Assembly (NCBI GenBank): GCA_050292235.1
Contig: JBNKLG010000056.1
Coordinates: 1-17,250, forward strand
DNA length: 17,250 bases
From: JBNKLG01 sp050292235
GTDB taxonomy: Bacteria > Pseudomonadota > Gammaproteobacteria > Chromatiales > Chromatiaceae
Direction: 5' to 3'
Under the pieces are notes generated by a model. That model ran no database searches and was not told the origin of the DNA. It saw only the letters and a program-made list of their open reading frames with translations. The position numbers and the translations under genes are program-made. Below, in pieces: positions 13,869 to 17,250 of this stretch. Numbering within the stretch: position 1 is the first letter of the stretch; each line of letters opens with the position of its first letter.

Positions 13869-16400
13869 ATGAGTAAAAAGAGTTCGAGTCGAGACCGCTC
13901 TTCCCCCATCATTTGCTCCAATAAGAAACTCAATCACCTGACCGATTTGCCACCTCTGGGTATGGATACCGAGAGTGTGACCGAGGATTTTCGCCACTAC
14001 TTCACCCATACCCTGGGGCGGGACCGACGCTGTACCTCCAGCCATTATCACTACAAGGCCCTGGCACAGAGCCTGCGCGACCGGCTCATGGAGCGCTGGA
14101 AGAATACGCGTTATGCCTACGATGAAGCCAACTGCAAACGCACCTTCTATCTGTCGATGGAATTCCTCATGGGGCGGGCCCTGCGCAACTGCCTGCTGAA
14201 TCTGGATCTGGAGTCACAGGTCGAGTCAGGACTGGAGCAGTATGGCCTGGAGCTGGAAGAGCTGGTCGAGAAAGAGCATGACGCGGGTCTTGGCAACGGT
14301 GGGCTCGGGCGTCTGGCCGCCTGCTTTTTGGACAGTTGCGCCACCCTGCAATTGCCGGTGACCGGTTACGGTATTCGCTATGAATACGGCATGTTCCGTC
14401 AGATTATCGATAACGGTTATCAGGTCGAGGAGCCCGATCACTGGTTGCGGGATGGCAACCCCTGGGAGCTGGAGCGACCGGAATATGCCCAGCGCATCCA
14501 TTTTGGTGGTCGCACTGAACACTTTATTGACCCCGAAGGCCGCCACCATGCCCGTTGGGTGGATACCCACGATGTGCTGGCGGTTCCCTACGACAATCCG
14601 GTACCCGGCTATCGCAATGGCACGGTCAATACCCTCCGTTTATGGAAAGCGGCGGCGACCGATGAGTTCGATCTGGATGAGTTCAATGCCGGTGACTATG
14701 CCGAGGCGGTGGAAGCCAAGAATCATGCCGAGCATATCTCTATGGTGCTCTATCCCAATGACGCCAGTGAGAATGGCAAAGAGCTCCGGCTGCGTCAGCA
14801 GTACTTTCTCGCCTCTGCCAGCCTTAAGGACGTGACCCGTGGCTGGAAGCGGGCGAATCATGACTTCAGCGAGTTTGCCGACAAGCACTGCTTTCAGCTC
14901 AACGACACCCATCCAACCATTGCCGTGGCGGAGTTGATGCGTTTGCTGGTGGATATTGAACGGGTGGAGTGGGACGAGGCCTGGGAGATCGTCAATCAGA
15001 CCATGGCCTATACCAACCATACCCTGCTTCCCGAGGCCCTGGAGCGTTGGCCGGTGCACCTGTTTGAGCAACTCCTGCCCCGGTTGCTGGAGATCATCTA
15101 CGAGATTAACGCCCGCTTTATGGCCGAGGTTTCAGCCCGCTGGCCGATGGACAGTGAACGCATGAACCGCCTCTCCATCATCGAAGAGGGGGGGGAAAAA
15201 CAGATTCGCATGGCCCACCTGGCCATCGTCGGCAGCTTCTCGGTCAATGGCGTAGCCGCATTGCATTCAGACCTGCTCAAGTCCGGCCTGTTTAAGGACT
15301 TCTATCAACTCTGGCCGCAGAAGTTCAACAACAAGACCAATGGCGTCACCCAGCGGCGCTGGATGGCAGCCTGTAACCCGGGATTGCGCGAACTGCTCAA
15401 CGAGACTCTGGATGAGGGCTGGGTATGCGATCTGGATCGTTTGGCAGGATTGAAAGCGCATGCCGACGATCCAGCCTTTCAGCAACGCTGGGCAGCGGTC
15501 AAGCGGGAGAATAAGGTTCAGTTGTCCAATCTGGTGTGGCACGAATGTGGCGTTCGTTTTAATCCGGACGCCATGTTCGATGTGCAGGTAAAGCGCATCC
15601 ATGAATACAAGCGCCAACTGCTCAACCTGCTGCATGTGATCCACCTCTATGACCGCATCAAACAGGGGGATACCGAAAACTGGGCGCCACGCTGTGTCCT
15701 CATCGGTGGCAAGGCGGCTCCCGGCTACGCCCGTGCCAAGTTGCTGATCAAACTGGTGAACAACGTGGCCCGGGTGATCAATCGCGATGCTCAGGTGCGG
15801 GACAAGCTGCAACTGGCTTTTCTGCCCAACTATCGGGTCACGGCGATGGAGGTCATTGCGCCCGGTACGGATCTGTCGGAGCAGGTCTCAACGGCGGGCA
15901 AAGAGGCCTCTGGCACCGGCAACATGAAATTCATGATGAACGGGGCTCTTACCATCGGCACCCTGGATGGTGCCAATATCGAGATCCGTGAGGCCGTGGG
16001 CGAAGAGCATTTCTTCCTGTTTGGCAAGACAGCCCAGGAGGTGATGGATCTGCGTGGTCATTACGACCCTAAGGCCATCATTCAGGCGGATGAACGGCTG
16101 CATCGGGTGATGGATCTGCTGGAGAGCGGCCATTTCAACCAGTTTGAACAGGGTCTTTTTGCCGAGGTGGTGCAGTCCATTCGCAGTCCCCGGGACCCCT
16201 GGATGGTGGCCGCAGACTTTGGCAGTTATATCGAGGCGCAACATCGTGCTGCTGAGCGCTATCAGCACCAGGATCAATGGGTTCGCAGCAGCATCCATAA
16301 CACCGCTGCCAGCGGGCGCTTCTCCACCGACCGTACCATGCGGGAGTACAACAGCGATATCTGGCATCTGGATAAAGTGCCACCGATCTCAGAAGACTGA
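13869..16400 (+). CDS. glgP: Glycogen/starch/maltodextrin phosphorylase
   Basis: This 843-residue GT35 phosphorylase should release glucose-1-phosphate from alpha-1,4-glucans using phosphate and PLP. Visible family landmarks include TFYLSMEFLMGRAL near residue 93, GNGGLGRLAACFLDS near 142, GYGIRYEYGMF near 160, QLNDTHPTIAV near 343, VKRIHEYKRQLLN near 575, and the PLP segment with TGNMKFMMNGALTIGTLDGA, in which K687 is the expected Schiff-base lysine (rabbit muscle K680). The length is slightly above E. coli GlgP (815), partly through a polar N-terminal extension of about 30 residues. Glycogen and maltodextrin preferences cannot be separated by eye. It stands alone behind its own upstream region; no glgA, glgB or glgC is in view. 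With amylosucrase upstream, its substrate could include glucan made from sucrose (inference). Confidence 0.96.
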   Translation: MSKKSSSRDRSSPIICSNKKLNHLTDLPPLGMDTESVTEDFRHYFTHTLGRDRRCTSSHYHYKALAQSLRDRLMERWKNTRYAYDEANCKRTFYLSMEFLMGRALRNCLLNLDLESQVESGLEQYGLELEELVEKEHDAGLGNGGLGRLAACFLDSCATLQLPVTGYGIRYEYGMFRQIIDNGYQVEEPDHWLRDGNPWELERPEYAQRIHFGGRTEHFIDPEGRHHARWVDTHDVLAVPYDNPVPGYRNGTVNTLRLWKAAATDEFDLDEFNAGDYAEAVEAKNHAEHISMVLYPNDASENGKELRLRQQYFLASASLKDVTRGWKRANHDFSEFADKHCFQLNDTHPTIAVAELMRLLVDIERVEWDEAWEIVNQTMAYTNHTLLPEALERWPVHLFEQLLPRLLEIIYEINARFMAEVSARWPMDSERMNRLSIIEEGGEKQIRMAHLAIVGSFSVNGVAALHSDLLKSGLFKDFYQLWPQKFNNKTNGVTQRRWMAACNPGLRELLNETLDEGWVCDLDRLAGLKAHADDPAFQQRWAAVKRENKVQLSNLVWHECGVRFNPDAMFDVQVKRIHEYKRQLLNLLHVIHLYDRIKQGDTENWAPRCVLIGGKAAPGYARAKLLIKLVNNVARVINRDAQVRDKLQLAFLPNYRVTAMEVIAPGTDLSEQVSTAGKEASGTGNMKFMMNGALTIGTLDGANIEIREAVGEEHFFLFGKTAQEVMDLRGHYDPKAIIQADERLHRVMDLLESGHFNQFEQGLFAEVVQSIRSPRDPWMVAADFGSYIEAQHRAAERYQHQDQWVRSSIHNTAASGRFSTDRTMREYNSDIWHLDKVPPISED

Positions 16401-16416
16401 GCGTTCATTGGCGGGC

Positions 16417-16450
16417 AAAGAAAAAGGCCAGTCAGCTTTGCTGACAGGCC
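16417..16450 (-). terminator. Terminator of the tRNA-Asn transcript, perhaps shared with convergent glgP
   Basis: GGCC-A-GTCAGC (16426-16436) pairs with GCTGAC-A-GGCC (16440-16450): six plus four base pairs around an A-A mismatch, with a 3-base loop. On the minus strand it is followed by TTTTTCTTT (complement of 16417-16425), a classic intrinsic terminator for the tRNA. On the plus strand the following bases are only CTTGCATTTGG, so termination of glgP there would be weaker. Confidence 0.8.
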
Positions 16451-16458
16451 CTTGCATT

Positions 16459-16534
16459 TGGCTCCCGAGGACGGGCTCGAACCGCCGACCCGGTGATTAA
16501 CAGTCACCTGCTCTACCGACTGAGCTACTCGGGA
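16459..16534 (-). tRNA. tRNA-Asn (anticodon GTT)
   Basis: The minus strand gives a full cloverleaf. The acceptor stem TCCCGAG pairs with CTCGGGA; the D-arm is TAGCTCAGTCGGTAGAGCA; the anticodon loop is CTGTTAA with anticodon GTT, which reads asparagine codons. The T-arm loop is GGTTCGAGC. The discriminator is G and the terminal CCA is encoded (16459-16461). The body is 73 bases plus CCA. It has its own promoter upstream and terminator downstream. Confidence 0.96.
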
Positions 16535-16546
16535 ATGGAACTGGGC

Positions 16547-16574
16547 ATTATACGAATCGGCGACAAAACCGCAA
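16547..16574 (-). promoter_or_regulatory. Promoter of tRNA-Asn
   Basis: On the minus strand a perfect TATAAT (complement of 16547-16552) lies 16 bases after TTGCGG (complement of 16569-16574). The -10 element is 12 bases from the mature tRNA 5' end, giving a very short leader. The -35 element overlaps a hairpin that may end the aspartate aminotransferase transcript. Confidence 0.75.
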
Positions 16575-16581
16575 GCGGCTT
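16566..16581 (-). terminator. Weak candidate terminator of the aminotransferase gene
   Basis: On the minus strand AAGCCG (complement of 16576-16581) pairs with CGGTTT (complement of 16566-16571) around the loop CTTG, with one G-T wobble, and the stem runs directly into a short T-run. It lies about 15 bases after the aminotransferase stop. The stem is short, so some read-through into the tRNA is likely. Confidence 0.35.
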
Positions 16582-16595
16582 CGTCTTTATTTGCC

Positions 16596-17250
16596 TCAAA
16601 GTAATTGCTGAATGGCCCCCTCAATCCGATCCATGGCAGTCATCAGCAACTCCATGCTGGTGGCGATGGAGAGCCGCATGTGGCCCGGCGAGCCAAAGGC
16701 AGTGCCCGGTACCAGTGCAACCCCGGCCTTTTCGATCAGATGTTCCGCCAGGGTAAGATCGTCATCAATACCCGGAATCTGTGCAATCAGCTCCTGGACA
16801 GCGGGGAAACAGTAAAAGGTGCCATCGGTCGGCTGACACTGGATGCCAGTCAGTCCATTGAGCCGTGACACCACTTTGTCATGGCGATTCTGGAACTGCC
16901 GGTTCATTTCGGCAATAAAGCCCTGCGGCCCCTCTAACGCCGCCTGGGCGGCAACCTGGGAGATGGAGGTTGGATTGGAGGTGCTTTGAGACTGGATCTT
17001 GGTCATCGCTTTGATGACCTCCTCCGGGCCGGCGGCGTAGCCGATACGCCAGCCGGTCATGCAATAGGCCTTTGATACCCCATTCAGTACCAGGGTGCGT
17101 TGGCCCAGGTCGGGGCAGGCGTTAAGGATGTTGACGAACTGCTTGCCCTGCCAAAGGATGTGCTCGTACATGTCATCCGTGGCGATGACGATCCGGGGGT
17201 GGCGCAGCAGCACCTCGCCCAGGGCGGTCAGCTCTTCCCGGGTATAGGCC
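16596..17250 (-). CDS. aspC: Aspartate aminotransferase, class I (N-terminal part beyond window)
   Basis: The visible 217 C-terminal residues come from a PLP-dependent class I aminotransferase, probably of the Ib subgroup of about 400 residues. Landmarks are DDMYEHILW (PLP-contacting Asp and Tyr), VLNGVSKAYCMTGWRIGYAAG (the SK lysine is the expected PLP Schiff-base residue), SQSTSNPTSISQVAA, and near the end HMRLSIATS, whose Arg should bind the substrate carboxylate. It should interconvert aspartate and 2-oxoglutarate with oxaloacetate and glutamate. Other substrates, such as prephenate or aromatic keto acids, are known in this subgroup and cannot be excluded. The start codon lies outside the window; an internal GTG at 17213 is not the start because the open frame and homology continue to the edge. 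The gene lies 62 bases upstream of the tRNA-Asn on the same strand. Confidence 0.92.
   Translation of the reverse strand, partial: AYTREELTALGEVLLRHPRIVIATDDMYEHILWQGKQFVNILNACPDLGQRTLVLNGVSKAYCMTGWRIGYAAGPEEVIKAMTKIQSQSTSNPTSISQVAAQAALEGPQGFIAEMNRQFQNRHDKVVSRLNGLTGIQCQPTDGTFYCFPAVQELIAQIPGIDDDLTLAEHLIEKAGVALVPGTAFGSPGHMRLSIATSMELLMTAMDRIEGAIQQLL

Noticed and set aside
1..17250. Search for CRISPR arrays, insertion sequences, integrases, toxin-antitoxin or phage-defence genes
   Set aside because: No spaced repeat array, transposase or defence-type protein is visible; the window is metabolic and transport genes with ordinary spacing.

Overview
The window reads as chromosomal DNA from a gammaproteobacterium. 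The evidence is the PilU-type pilus ATPase, the HAE-1 type RND pump, the tRNA-Asn beside an aspartate aminotransferase, and above all a sucrose-phosphate synthase / sucrose-phosphatase / fructokinase / amylosucrase operon. That gene order is known from halotolerant methanotrophs and related gammaproteobacteria that make sucrose as a compatible solute. The exact genus cannot be read from the sequence; a halotolerant methylotroph or sulfur oxidiser is a reasonable guess.

Left part, mostly minus strand (1-6373): the last 17 codons of an unidentified plus-strand gene and its terminator; a small FmdB-like Cys/Gly protein; a TMEM43-family membrane protein; then, read right to left, a tightly packed padR - membrane fusion protein - RND permease operon (16-base overlap, then a 3-base gap). 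No outer-membrane factor is encoded with the pump.

Middle part, plus strand (6473-12364): sps, spp, fruK and ams. The first three overlap by 7-8 bases and ams starts three bases after the fruK stop, with a TTG codon, so the four are almost certainly one translationally coupled transcript. The 99-base region between padR and sps holds a 24-base imperfect palindrome and the start signals of both divergent units.

Right part (12365-17250): pilU with a structured 182-base upstream region; a 200-base spacer holding an intrinsic terminator nested in a perfect 11-base inverted repeat, plus a second perfect 9-base inverted repeat; glgP (glycogen phosphorylase); then, on the minus strand, a tRNA-Asn with a clear promoter and terminator and the 3' two thirds or less of an aspartate aminotransferase gene.

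How it works together (inference from known reactions): Sps and Spp make sucrose from UDP-glucose and fructose-6-phosphate. Amylosucrase moves the glucose of sucrose onto an alpha-1,4-glucan and frees fructose. FruK returns the fructose to fructose-6-phosphate. GlgP phosphorolyses the glucan to glucose-1-phosphate. Together this would link an osmolyte pool to a glycogen-like store in both directions. The individual enzymes are known. The less explained items are the palindromes, the degenerate phosphatase domain on Sps, and pilU sitting inside the carbohydrate block.
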